Part shown: one piece after another, positions 22,859-31,001 of the stretch
Numbering within the stretch: the stretch's first letter is position 1
Layout: the number at the start of each line of letters is the position of its first letter
Source of the DNA: Ktedonobacteraceae bacterium
Lineage (GTDB): Bacteria > Chloroflexota > Ktedonobacteria > Ktedonobacterales > Ktedonobacteraceae
Assembly: GCA_019240835.1 (NCBI GenBank)
Contig: JAFAXQ010000290.1
Span: 1-39,631, forward strand
DNA: 39,631 nt
Direction: 5' to 3'
Translations under genes and position numbers: made by a program
Notes under the pieces: model-generated
Seen by the model: the letters and a program-made list of their open reading frames with translations, nothing else
The model's database searches: none
Told to the model about the DNA's origin: nothing

Positions 22859-24241
22859 ATGCCATCCCTTGAGACTACAAATGTAGGGAAAGCGGTCGCT
22901 GCACGAGTTGGTACGAATATTCGTGAAGTTCGCACAAAATTAGGCATGACTCAAGCTCAACTGGCTGCGCCGGAGTTTTCAATCTCTTACATCTCTGCTA
23001 TAGAGAGAGGGAAAATTCGCCCTTCATTAAAAGCTCTCTCAATTCTAGCCAAACGCCTGGATGTTCCCCTCACCTTCCTGTTAGAGGGATCTCCATCTGG
23101 TGCTGCTGAGGCGCGTGCTGTAGGATACTCCCCTGCGGATTCAGGTCCGGATCAAAAGGTTGACGTAGATTTGTTGCAGGCAAGTGTGCTCATTCAGCAG
23201 AGAGCTTGTAAGGATGCACAACAACTGCTCAATCCCATTCAAGGAGAACGTATCACTACAGATCAAGCCTACCAATTATATCTTCTGCATGGCGAAGTAC
23301 ATATGGGATTAGGCGAGTATCAAGAGGCAGTGGTCGATCTGCGTACGGCCGTTTCTCAAGGTGAGAGTCTCAACGATGCGGAGTACACCGAGCGTGCTCG
23401 TAATCTTCTCGGGAAAGCGTACTTCTCTCTGTATAACTATACTTTGGCAATGGAGAACCATCTCAAATGTAATGCTGCCATTGAGAGCGGTCAGATTGTG
23501 GACCCCGTCTTTGCCCTGGATGTCTTCAGCAATCTAGCCAACGACTACTTTCGTCATGGCGACCTCGAAAAGGCTGTGTTGTTCTATCATCGTGCCCTGG
23601 AAACACTTGATAGCTTGGAGCGTGATACCAAGAGCTATGCACAGAAGTACATGGAGATTAGCCAACACTACAAGGCGATTGGCAAACTGGCAACAGCTCG
23701 CGATTATGCTATGCGTAGTCTTGCCATCTATGAGATGAGAGATGAGCAGAGACTAGTCGGGTTAACTCACCAGCGCCTGGGCAAGACGCTTGAGAGGCAG
23801 AATAGACTCGACGACGCTGAACAAGAGTATCGCATAGCGATAACTATCGAGCGCGAGCTCAATGATGAGGTTGCGGCCTCTACCTGCCTCACCTCCCTTG
23901 CGGAACTGCTGCTCAAGCGTGGCAAGATCGAGGAGGCCGAACAGAAGGCACAGGATTCCCTTACCTTTGCGCGCTCAAGTCAAGATGCGCAGACCCAAGG
24001 GCAAGCACTTATTGCTTTGGCACAAATTCGCCATCAGCAAGGGGATTTCAGTTCAGCCGATGCTTTCTTCACCCAGGCATTAGAGTTGCTGGATGCATCA
24101 AATGCCCATGAAATTGCCGCAGGTGCCTACTTCCGCTATGCGAATATGCTGGAGGAGCGAGGCGAGGTACAGCACAGCTTGACCGCCATCAAGAAAGCTT
24201 ATGAGCACCAACGTCAAGGAAAGCGTGGTGACCTCGAATAG
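22859..24241 (+). CDS. XRE-family regulator with tetratricopeptide repeats
   Basis: A 460-aa regulator. The N-terminal helix-turn-helix at about residues 15-75 is canonical (REVRTKLGMTQAQLA, ISYISAIERGKIRPSLKALSILAKRLDVPLTFLL). From about residue 95 there are about eight TPR repeats with the W/L-G-Y-A-F-A-P spacing (for example FSNLANDYFRHGDLEKAVLFYHRALETL and ALAQIRHQQGDFSSADAFFTQALELL). TPR-bearing XRE proteins often sense peptides or act as scaffolds. AAAGGAAGGAAG precedes the ATG. It converges with icd across overlapping hairpins. It is not closely similar to the regulator at 7221. Confidence 0.85.
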   Translation: MPSLETTNVGKAVAARVGTNIREVRTKLGMTQAQLAAPEFSISYISAIERGKIRPSLKALSILAKRLDVPLTFLLEGSPSGAAEARAVGYSPADSGPDQKVDVDLLQASVLIQQRACKDAQQLLNPIQGERITTDQAYQLYLLHGEVHMGLGEYQEAVVDLRTAVSQGESLNDAEYTERARNLLGKAYFSLYNYTLAMENHLKCNAAIESGQIVDPVFALDVFSNLANDYFRHGDLEKAVLFYHRALETLDSLERDTKSYAQKYMEISQHYKAIGKLATARDYAMRSLAIYEMRDEQRLVGLTHQRLGKTLERQNRLDDAEQEYRIAITIERELNDEVAASTCLTSLAELLLKRGKIEEAEQKAQDSLTFARSSQDAQTQGQALIALAQIRHQQGDFSSADAFFTQALELLDASNAHEIAAGAYFRYANMLEERGEVQHSLTAIKKAYEHQRQGKRGDLE

Positions 24242-24257
24242 GGGCCACGGACACCGG

Positions 24258-24317
24258 ATTATTAGCCTCTGTTTTAGAGGCTAATAATTCTGGCCCTGCA
24301 AAGGCCAGAATTATTAG
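24258..24317. terminator. Two overlapping, mutually exclusive terminator hairpins (XRE-TPR / icd junction)
   Basis: Hairpin A pairs ATTATTAGCCTC (24258-24269) with its complement at 24277-24288. Hairpin B pairs CTAATAATTCTGGCC (24281-24295) with its complement at 24303-24317 around a 7-nt loop. They share 24281-24288, so only one can form in a given molecule. The icd stop codon lies in the right arm of B. Confidence 0.8.
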
Positions 24318-25789
24318 TCTTCCCCTTGGTCTTTGGTGAAGCCTCGCTCTCCATTGAACCTTTGCAGTTTTTCAAGGTGCGCCCACTTGTGCTGAGTGGC
24401 GACTTGTTGCACCAAGTCGAAGATTTGTGCATCGATATCAGTGTTAGCAAGCCCTTTTGTAGTCTTTTTGAACAAGAAGCGGCATCGGTATTGATCGACG
24501 CATTCGGTCATCGCTCCTATTGCTGGATAGACCTTAGTGCCACGGTTTGAGATCAATTGCAGCGTGAAAGGGGTCTCAGATGTCAGTTTGGCGATGCTAG
24601 CTCCCAGTTCTTCCGGATCGAGTAGTGACTCGACGAAGATATCTGCCCCGATCACGCAACGGTCTGCGACGGAGGTCAGATCAAGGCTCATCTCTGGAAG
24701 GTGTAACGGTTTGCGCTCAGGCAAGGTCCATTGCGGCAAACTCCTGCCCAGGTTGCTAATAATCGCGTCGGTGAACTGCGTTGTCGATGCTGCTCCAACA
24801 TCGCCTATTACATCACGGGTATGTACACCCGACGCAAGCGTCACATGAAGGGCATTTTCAATGCTCTCAGCCGCTTCAAACTCGTCCAGGTGACGCAGCA
24901 TCATGGTTGCTGACATGATTAACGCTGTAGGGTTAATGACGTTTTTGCCAGCGTATTTCGGTGCTGAGCCATGCACAGCTTCGAAGATGGCGACTTTTTT
25001 GCCGATGTTGGCTGAGGGAGCGAAACCTAGCCCGCCGATCAGTCCCGAGGTGAGGTCGCTGAGAATGTCGCCATTCATGTTGGTGGTAACAATCACACTG
25101 AATTGCTCTGGCTTTTTGACGAGTTGATGGGCACAGTTGTCAACAATAATATGATGCGCCTCAATATCAGGATACTCTTGGGCGGCCTTCTCAAATGTGC
25201 GTTTAAGCGTACCCTCGGTCAGTTTCATAATGTTAGACTTGGTGGCACAATGCACACTTTTGCGTCCTTCGGAACGTGCGAACTCAAATGCTAGGCGCAC
25301 GATCTTTTCACAGCCCATGCGCGAAATTAGCTTGATACCCTGCGCGACGTCTGGCGTCTGCATATATTCAATGCCAGCATAGAGGTCCTCAATATTCTCA
25401 CGCACAATCACCAAGTTGATGCCTCGACCGCTATAGAGTGTGGGTACGCCAGGCATCTCACGTGCGGGTCGGATATTGCCGTAGGTCTCAAATAGTTTAC
25501 GTAAGGTGACGTTGGCGCTCTTCTCGCCATAGCCGACTGGAGTTTCCAGTGGGCCTTTGAGCACAACACGTGTTTTACGTATGGACTCAATCGTACTTGG
25601 TAATACACCTGACGGAATTCCTTGCTCAAAGACCCTAGCACCTGCCTGACACTCCTCCCACTCGATAGGAGCAGCGGCGGCTGCGATGATGCGTTGTACG
25701 GAGTACACAACTTCCGGTCCAACGCCATCGCCGGGAATGACGGTCACAAGTTTTTTCCCAGACGGCGTTACATAGACATTTTTACTCAT
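24314..25789 (-). CDS. icd: Isocitrate dehydrogenase (NADP), Thermus-type with C-terminal extension
   Basis: A 491-aa TCA-cycle enzyme (isocitrate to 2-oxoglutarate). It closely follows the Thermus thermophilus IDH as I remember it: VIPGDGVGPEV, the phosphate-binding YGEKSANVTLRKLFE, VRENIEDLYAGIE, TTNMNGDILSDL and EAVHGSAPKYAGKNVINPTA. The extra ~130-residue C-terminal domain (DIFVESLLDPEELG ... GFTKDQGED) is specific to that subgroup. The coenzyme is inferred as NADP. The track start is TTG 25801; ATG 25789 has GGAG 7 nt upstream and is preferred. With mdh it makes a small TCA neighbourhood. The 361-bp upstream region holds a structured leader and the 72-bp palindrome. Confidence 0.93.
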   Translation of the reverse strand: MSKNVYVTPSGKKLVTVIPGDGVGPEVVYSVQRIIAAAAAPIEWEECQAGARVFEQGIPSGVLPSTIESIRKTRVVLKGPLETPVGYGEKSANVTLRKLFETYGNIRPAREMPGVPTLYSGRGINLVIVRENIEDLYAGIEYMQTPDVAQGIKLISRMGCEKIVRLAFEFARSEGRKSVHCATKSNIMKLTEGTLKRTFEKAAQEYPDIEAHHIIVDNCAHQLVKKPEQFSVIVTTNMNGDILSDLTSGLIGGLGFAPSANIGKKVAIFEAVHGSAPKYAGKNVINPTALIMSATMMLRHLDEFEAAESIENALHVTLASGVHTRDVIGDVGAASTTQFTDAIISNLGRSLPQWTLPERKPLHLPEMSLDLTSVADRCVIGADIFVESLLDPEELGASIAKLTSETPFTLQLISNRGTKVYPAIGAMTECVDQYRCRFLFKKTTKGLANTDIDAQIFDLVQQVATQHKWAHLEKLQRFNGERGFTKDQGED

Positions 25790-26053
25790 TCTACTCTCCA
25801 ATTGGACCCTCTCACTCGACCGGGGAATATTCTCTCTTCTAGTGCATGCTCAGGCACCCTTTTCGGAAAAGAGTCTGGGTTGCATAACAATCCCGTCTGT
25901 TGTATCCTAGTACCACCCTGTTCGCTTTCACGCGGACCTTGCGGCAGTTCCCTACGAACTTTCGAGGATTGAAACAGACTAGCGATGCAGCAGAAAGCCA
26001 CGTTCGAGAAGCTCATGTGTGTCTTTTGCCCAGAAAGGGCATCTGGATGACCA

Positions 26054-26125
26054 ACAGCACGCTATTCAGACTGCCAACGAACTGCGTTCGAACGCAGTTC
26101 GTTGGCAGTCTGAATAGCGTGCTGT
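26054..26125. repeat. 72-bp perfect palindrome without spacer
   Basis: The bases 26054-26089 (starting ACAGCACGCTATTCAG and ending CTGCGTTC) are exactly reverse-complementary to 26090-26125, with the centre at TTC|GAA. It lies just downstream of the carbonic-anhydrase-like ORF stop and ~265 bp upstream of icd. There is no T run on either side. It could act as a terminator or a cruciform. Confidence 0.95.
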
Positions 26126-26150
26126 ATGTTGTAATTTCTCCCGCATTGTA

Positions 26151-26411
26151 TCACTCGGTAGGGTCTCTATCAACTAGCGTTAACCTGCCCGTGGTGATAT
26201 CAATCACAAAGCCATGTACAGGGATACGCGGCAGGTAGGGACTGTGGCGAATCGCCTCGACAACCTCTTTGACATTCAGGTGTATGTCAGTGAATGCTCC
26301 AAGCCAATTCATCAGGCCCTGCGCGTCGCCGAGATGTTCCTGTTCGATCAAGCGCTGCGGGTCTACACCCAATGCCTGCATGCTGGCCACTAGCCCTGCC
26401 TCGTTGCTCAA
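26151..26411 (-). pseudogene. C-terminal fragment resembling beta-carbonic anhydrase
   Basis: An 86-aa ORF whose second half (IHLNVKEVVEAIRHSPYLP ... VPVHG-like VHGFVIDITTGRLTLVD) matches the C-terminal end of beta-class carbonic anhydrases. The zinc ligands of that family (C-x-D-x-R and H-x-x-C) lie in the missing N-terminal half, so catalytic activity is not expected. The start would be TTG 26411 with AAAGGAGG about 12 nt upstream. The frame stays open a little further upstream into the rplI promoter without family similarity. It may be a decayed gene or a re-used fragment. Divergent from rplI. Confidence 0.55.
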
Positions 26412-26439
26412 GTCCGAGCGCTTCCTCCTTTCTAAAGGG

Positions 26440-26468
26440 TTGCACTCAAGAGATAGAAGGTGTATACT
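26440..26468 (+). promoter_or_regulatory. Predicted sigma-70 promoter of rplI
   Basis: TTGCAC and TATACT are separated by 17 bp, 70 bp upstream of the rplI start. It overlaps the 5' side of the divergent carbonic-anhydrase-like ORF. Confidence 0.65.
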
Positions 26469-26538
26469 AGCTCCCGTGATATCGATATGAGGAGGAAGGG
26501 GAGCCTTGCCCCGCCTCTATGAGGAGCTGTGTTTGAGT

Positions 26539-27021
26539 ATGAAAGTAATTCTTCTGCAGGATATTGACGGCTTGGGCAAGGCCGGAGATTTAAAAGATGT
26601 TTCCAATGGTTATGCCCGCAATTATCTTTTGCCGCGTCGGCTGGTAGCAGGTGCAACACCTGCCTTAATCGCCAATCGTCAGCAGCGAGTTGCCGCTGAG
26701 CAGCGTAGACGTGAGAAGCAGATGGAGTTAAACAAACAGCAAGCGGAGCGTCTGAGCCAGGTGGTACTGACCTTTAAAGCGCGTGTAGGCCGACAGGGCC
26801 GTCTCTACGGCTCTATTACCAGCCAGGATATTGCTACTGCTCTGCGTGAAAGCGAGAATATTGTCATTGATCGCCGCGTGATCGATATGCCCGAACCGAT
26901 TCGCGCTGTCGGTAGCTACAGCATTGCGGTGAAGGTTGCCACTAAACTGGAGCCAAAGATCACCGTGACTGTCATCGATCAGGCAGAACAGGCTAATGCT
27001 GAGCAGGGTAGCGCTGGCTAA
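26539..27021 (+). CDS. rplI: 50S ribosomal protein L9
   Basis: A 160-aa L9 protein of the large ribosomal subunit. The N-terminal domain MKVILLQDIDGLGKAGDLKDVSNGYARNYLLPR is the family signature. A long central helix (residues about 45-75) and the C-terminal domain follow. The track start at TTG 26506 adds eleven residues with no counterpart in L9. ATG 26539 gives the standard N-terminus, although GAGGAG is 12 nt away. TTG 26533 (6 nt from GAGGAG) would add only two residues and is also possible. Usual L9 partners (rpsF, ssb, rpsR, dnaB) are not adjacent, so here it is a single-gene unit ended by the hairpin at 27054. Confidence 0.94.
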   Translation: MKVILLQDIDGLGKAGDLKDVSNGYARNYLLPRRLVAGATPALIANRQQRVAAEQRRREKQMELNKQQAERLSQVVLTFKARVGRQGRLYGSITSQDIATALRESENIVIDRRVIDMPEPIRAVGSYSIAVKVATKLEPKITVTVIDQAEQANAEQGSAG

Positions 27022-27053
27022 ATGTGCGCAGCAATACCCTGACGCGATTACCC

Positions 27054-27103
27054 TGAATGCTTTCTAGCCTGAACGACGAGTCGTTCAGGCTAGAAAGCAT
27101 TCA
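27054..27103. terminator. Perfect 24-bp hairpin between rplI and the minus-strand operon
   Basis: The arms 27054-27077 and 27080-27103 are exact reverse complements (TGAATGCTTTCTAGCCTGAA...) with only GA between them. It lies between the convergent rplI and DJ-1 genes and would end the long minus-strand array. Confidence 0.9.
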
Positions 27104-27131
27104 ACTCACTTCTCGGAGTACAGCAGTCCAA

Positions 27132-27890
27132 TTATACCTTGGACTGCACTTTTACATCATTCAGTTTCTTGATAAAGGCCTCGGCGAGAGCCCTGGAGGA
27201 GTGGGGGTTCTGGCCCGTCACGAGATTTCGGTCGACTACAATGTGGGAGCCCCAGATGACGTCTCCCTTCTCGTAGATAGCCCCGAGTCGTCTCACCTCG
27301 ACCTCGAGCACAAATGGTAACCGGCCTGCCATATTGGTGGCCAATTCCTCACTGTGGGAGAAGCAGGTCATATGATAGCCTGCAAAGGGCCACTTGCTCT
27401 CGCCATCTCTCAAATTCAACAGCCCGCAGTGTCCATGGCAGACGGCTGCAATCGGCTTGTCCATAGCCATCACCCAACGGAAGAGTTGAGCCATCTCCTC
27501 GGAGTGGGCCATATCCCCGATGGCACCATGCCCGCCAGACAGGTAAACCGCATCATAGGAGGCGACCTGATCTTTGGTAAAGGTATCCACGTTCATTGGG
27601 GCCTTTAGGGCTGGCACGCTCTCAATTGTCCTGATATATTCTGCGGATTCTGCACTGTCATTGTTTTGTGAGCCGGCGGGTCTAACGTAGCGCATGAAGC
27701 CAGGGTCGATGCTAGTCTGGTCCACGGTTGGAGCAATGCCGCCGATGGTGGCGATATCGACGTCGTACTGCTCTTGCTTAAAGCGCTTGTACGGGACGGC
27801 GAACTCCTCGGCCCAGAAGCCAGAAGGATGCTCTTCGCCATCAAGTAAGTGGAGAGTCGCTCGGTTAGTGATGAGCATGAGAATTTTCAT
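27132..27890 (-). CDS. DJ-1/PfpI family protein (Hsp31/glyoxalase III-like)
   Basis: A 252-aa protein of the class I glutamine-amidotransferase-like superfamily. The nucleophile elbow AAVCHGHCGLLN has Cys-His in place, and YLSGGHGAIGDM forms the second active-site loop. FWAEEFAVPYKRF near the N-terminus resembles Hsp31/HchA-like members, which act as glutathione-independent glyoxalases, deglycases or chaperones. AAGGAGG lies 10 nt upstream. It is the last gene of the long array that starts with a GMC oxidoreductase; another DJ-1-like protein is encoded near the other end. A role in removing reactive aldehydes would fit this context but is inferred. Confidence 0.83.
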   Translation of the reverse strand: MKILMLITNRATLHLLDGEEHPSGFWAEEFAVPYKRFKQEQYDVDIATIGGIAPTVDQTSIDPGFMRYVRPAGSQNNDSAESAEYIRTIESVPALKAPMNVDTFTKDQVASYDAVYLSGGHGAIGDMAHSEEMAQLFRWVMAMDKPIAAVCHGHCGLLNLRDGESKWPFAGYHMTCFSHSEELATNMAGRLPFVLEVEVRRLGAIYEKGDVIWGSHIVVDRNLVTGQNPHSSRALAEAFIKKLNDVKVQSKV

Positions 27891-27954
27891 TGTTTATGAA
27901 CCTCCTTAAATTTTCCTGTTCTTGCCCCTATAGGCAGCAAATTGGAGAATGATA

Positions 27955-29442
27955 TTACGCTCTGTAGCCGTAGGCTTGCCAGTTTTGCAACACCCGCTCC
28001 TGAATCTCACGCGGATAGCGTGCGCGGAACGAGGTGCGCTGTGGGGTAGTCTCCGGCGTCCAATCGTCATGTGAAAGACAGTTGTAGATGGCTTTCGTCG
28101 TCAGGTACTCCAGCTTCTCCTTTGAACCAAGGAAAACTGGTAGGTTGCTATACCCTTCCTTCTGAAACAATATTTCGCCAATGCCGGGATGATAGCGCGA
28201 GGCAAAGGCCCAGAGCACTTCATTGGTATTGGCAGCGTCAACGTCGTCTTCCATCAGCCAGATCTTGGGGATGCCAAAGCCTGCTTTCGATCCCTCGAAA
28301 ACGAGATGACCAATTTTATCGATCAACTGTGTGCTATTGAAGCCTGTCCGTTGTCGCCAATCCTGTGGGACGGTGATGACCCAGATGTGATTGGCCGATT
28401 CCATCAGCATCCAGCACGTTGTTATCGGCAGACCTTGCTGGCGCAGTTCATAGAGAATCTGTACTGCATGTGGCAGACCCCAAGCCGTGTGGTCCTCTTC
28501 GACCGGCTCTCCTCCTGCTACAACGGTCATAATAGGATCATTACGATACGTCATCGCCGTCACGTGGAAGATAGGTTTGGGACGGCTCTCCAGTTCGATG
28601 TAACCAGTGTATTCGCCCATTGGACCTTCTAAGGCCGTCTCAGTGCGTGAGATATAGCCCTCAAGCACAATTTCCGCGGTTGCTGGGACCAGCAAATCGA
28701 CGGTTTCGCAACGCACCACGTCCACTGGTTCGCCAAAATACGCTCCCACATAGCCCGACTCGTCTACGTTTGGAGCCAATGGCATACCGCCCACGAATGG
28801 GAGAAAGGGCTCCACGCCGATTGCTACAGCAAAAGGGGTGGGTTTACCTAGCTTTTTCCACTCTGCATCAATCATGCCAAAATGCTGGTTCGGCACGACT
28901 AGGCCCGTCAAGCGGTTCTTGTCCACAACCATTTTGCGGGTGATCGACCAGTTGGTCCAGCGCTTGTCGGGGGTCTGTACGACGGTGATTCCATATGTAT
29001 CAATATAGCGTCCTCCGTCGCCTGCATGGATGAGGGGTGTTGGCAGGCGTAGCAAATCGACATCATCGCCGATTAGAATGTTTTCTTTGCAGGGACCGGT
29101 CGCAGCTTCGTGCGGCGGGATCGGCTGGCGGTGGTGGGCTGCGACGAGTGCCTCAATAATCTCTTGCCCGCTCGTATGAGCGTCCAAGCCCAGTGCGAGC
29201 GCGATACGTGAAAAGGAGAGACCCGTCTGGCGACTTAGGCCAGCAGGTGCGCCTAGCACCCGAAAACCTGGCTTGCAATCTTTGATGCGGTTGAAGAGCG
29301 GCGCAGGGGCGCGCAGATCGTAGGAGCGGCGAATGATTGCTCCAATCTCCAGGTTCCAGTCCACTTCCTTGTCAATAAGCTGTACTTCATCAATCTCTTG
29401 CAGGGCTGCAATGTATTCTCGTAAGTCTTTCAGACGCTTCAT
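27955..29442 (-). CDS. UbiD-family prenylated-FMN-dependent decarboxylase
   Basis: A 495-aa reversible (hetero)aromatic or alpha,beta-unsaturated acid decarboxylase. The likely prFMN-binding Arg is in WSITRKMVVDKN. The two catalytic glutamates are five residues apart in LEGPMGEYTGY, as in Fdc1/UbiD. NVDESGYVGAYFGEPVDVVRCETVDLLVP and ESANHIWVITVP are typical of the family. The track start is 29469; ATG 29442 (MKRLKDLREYIAAL) has GGAGG 5 nt upstream and gives the standard N-terminus. It lies 38 bp after ubiX, which makes its cofactor. The substrate cannot be read from the sequence: HmfF-like furandicarboxylate, pyrrole-2-carboxylate, and hydroxybenzoate types are all candidates. Confidence 0.9.
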   Translation of the reverse strand: MKRLKDLREYIAALQEIDEVQLIDKEVDWNLEIGAIIRRSYDLRAPAPLFNRIKDCKPGFRVLGAPAGLSRQTGLSFSRIALALGLDAHTSGQEIIEALVAAHHRQPIPPHEAATGPCKENILIGDDVDLLRLPTPLIHAGDGGRYIDTYGITVVQTPDKRWTNWSITRKMVVDKNRLTGLVVPNQHFGMIDAEWKKLGKPTPFAVAIGVEPFLPFVGGMPLAPNVDESGYVGAYFGEPVDVVRCETVDLLVPATAEIVLEGYISRTETALEGPMGEYTGYIELESRPKPIFHVTAMTYRNDPIMTVVAGGEPVEEDHTAWGLPHAVQILYELRQQGLPITTCWMLMESANHIWVITVPQDWRQRTGFNSTQLIDKIGHLVFEGSKAGFGIPKIWLMEDDVDAANTNEVLWAFASRYHPGIGEILFQKEGYSNLPVFLGSKEKLEYLTTKAIYNCLSHDDWTPETTPQRTSFRARYPREIQERVLQNWQAYGYRA

Positions 29443-29480
29443 CTCTTCCTCCAGGGTTATGTATGCCATCAGCCGAAATC

Positions 29481-30059
29481 TTAGTGCATGAGAGTTCCTT
29501 TCCAGCGCTGCATACCCTCCATCTCTATATCAAACAGGTCCAGGACGCGTCCCACTGCATTATCGACCAGTTCTTCGATTGTCTGTGGCCGGATATAGAA
29601 GGCAGGCATAGGAGGTGCAATGATACCCCCGCTCTCGGTCACGGCGAGCATACTGCGCAGGTGTCCTACCGTGAGCGGCGTTTCACGCACCATCAGCACA
29701 AGCAAGCGGCGTTCTTTGAGCACTACGTCAGCGGCGCGTGTGAGCAGATTGCTAGTGGTGCCGTGGGCGATCTCACTCATCGTGCGGATTGAACAAGGAG
29801 CGATAATCATGCCCATCGTTTTGAAAGAACCACTGGCAATAGCGGCTCCGATGTCGGTGACAGGGTACCAGACATCGGCTAGGTTCCGCAATTGCTGCGC
29901 TGAGAGATCGGTCTCATAGGCACGCGTCATCTCTCCTGCTTTGGTGACAACTAGGTGAGTCTCAATGCCTTGCTGCTTGAGCACTTGGAGCAAGCGCACG
30001 CCGTAGACCACGCCAGTCGCGCCAGTGATGCCAATAATCATGCGTCGTGGTTGGGTCAT
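29481..30059 (-). CDS. UbiX-family flavin prenyltransferase
   Basis: A 192-aa enzyme that joins dimethylallyl phosphate to FMN to make the prenylated FMN used by UbiD. The GITGATGVVYGVRLL N-terminus, the APCSIRTMSEIAHG block and RETPLTVGHLRSM with GGIIAPPMPAFY are family signatures. AAAGGAG precedes the ATG at 30059. It sits between coxM and ubiD with short gaps, so it is co-transcribed with its client decarboxylase. Confidence 0.93.
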   Translation of the reverse strand: MTQPRRMIIGITGATGVVYGVRLLQVLKQQGIETHLVVTKAGEMTRAYETDLSAQQLRNLADVWYPVTDIGAAIASGSFKTMGMIIAPCSIRTMSEIAHGTTSNLLTRAADVVLKERRLLVLMVRETPLTVGHLRSMLAVTESGGIIAPPMPAFYIRPQTIEELVDNAVGRVLDLFDIEMEGMQRWKGTLMH

Positions 30060-30119
30060 GGGCTCCTTTCTTCAGAATTCTCCCAGCAGGCGTATTAAAG
30101 GTACCTGTTTAAATATACG

Positions 30120-31001
30120 CTAATAGGACTCCTTTTTGGCACGACTAATTGCCTCAGTGAGTGCCCGCCGAGCATAGACGTGGATCAGTTGTGCCTTATA
30201 GGCAGCCGAGCCGTTCATGTCTGCCACAAGATCAATGTCCTTGCTCGCCTGATCAACTGCCTCTGCAATTGCAGTATCAGACCCATCCGTGCCTATCAGG
30301 GTGTGGGCAGCCGTGTGTGCCAGAGTAGTCATCCGCCCGGCACCAGAAATAGCGATCCGAGCTGCTGTGACGTGTCCACTGCACATACTGATCCAAGCCG
30401 CTACCCCGGTAATCGCCCATCCACTATGGCCACCGCGCACCCCTAGCTTCTCATATCCCCACCCCTCGCCTGGACGTCGCTTCGGTACGCGTAGTTCGAC
30501 CAGAATTTCGTTGGGCTGCAAGGCACTGCGGTGACCATCAACAAAGAACACCTCGGCAGGGATATCACGTGTGCCGTGTGGCGAGCGGGCGATCATGGCA
30601 CCCCCCAAGGCCAGGACTGCACAGCACTCATCACTAGCCGGGTCGGCATTGACCAGGGCACCGCACAGCGTTCCTCGCTGGCGTACCTGTCGGTCTGCGA
30701 CCCAACTGGAGGCGGTTGCCAGTAGCGGAACGGCGTGGCCCAATGTTGGGTGCTTGGCTGACTCTGCGTGGGTCAGCAACGTCTTAACGATGACGTCTCT
30801 CTCGGTCTCGCGCACTCCTGCCAGATCGGCCACATGGGCAATATCAACAAGCAGTGGAGGAGGTGCTATCAAGCGCTGCTTCAACAGAGGCAGAAGACTC
30901 TGCCCTCCCGCCAGGATTTTTGCCCCCACCGTTGAGGTAAGCGCCGCGAGCGCATCGTTGAGTGTAGTTGGTGCGGTATAATCAAAGGGACTGGGATACA
31001 T
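30120..31001 (-). CDS. Molybdenum hydroxylase FAD-binding medium subunit (CoxM/XdhB-like)
   Basis: A 293-aa FAD subunit of the xanthine oxidase/CO dehydrogenase family. [21 protein letters not shown] opens the domain, AGGQSLLPLLKQRL binds FAD, and TLCGALVNADPASDECCAVLAL is the second flavin loop, here with an unusual Cys-Cys. It passes electrons from the iron-sulphur subunit to the acceptor. The track start at 31064 would run through coxL; ATG 31001 has AGGAGG 7-8 nt upstream and overlaps the coxL end by 20 bp. Confidence 0.9.
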   Translation of the reverse strand: MYPSPFDYTAPTTLNDALAALTSTVGAKILAGGQSLLPLLKQRLIAPPPLLVDIAHVADLAGVRETERDVIVKTLLTHAESAKHPTLGHAVPLLATASSWVADRQVRQRGTLCGALVNADPASDECCAVLALGGAMIARSPHGTRDIPAEVFFVDGHRSALQPNEILVELRVPKRRPGEGWGYEKLGVRGGHSGWAITGVAAWISMCSGHVTAARIAISGAGRMTTLAHTAAHTLIGTDGSDTAIAEAVDQASKDIDLVADMNGSAAYKAQLIHVYARRALTEAISRAKKESY

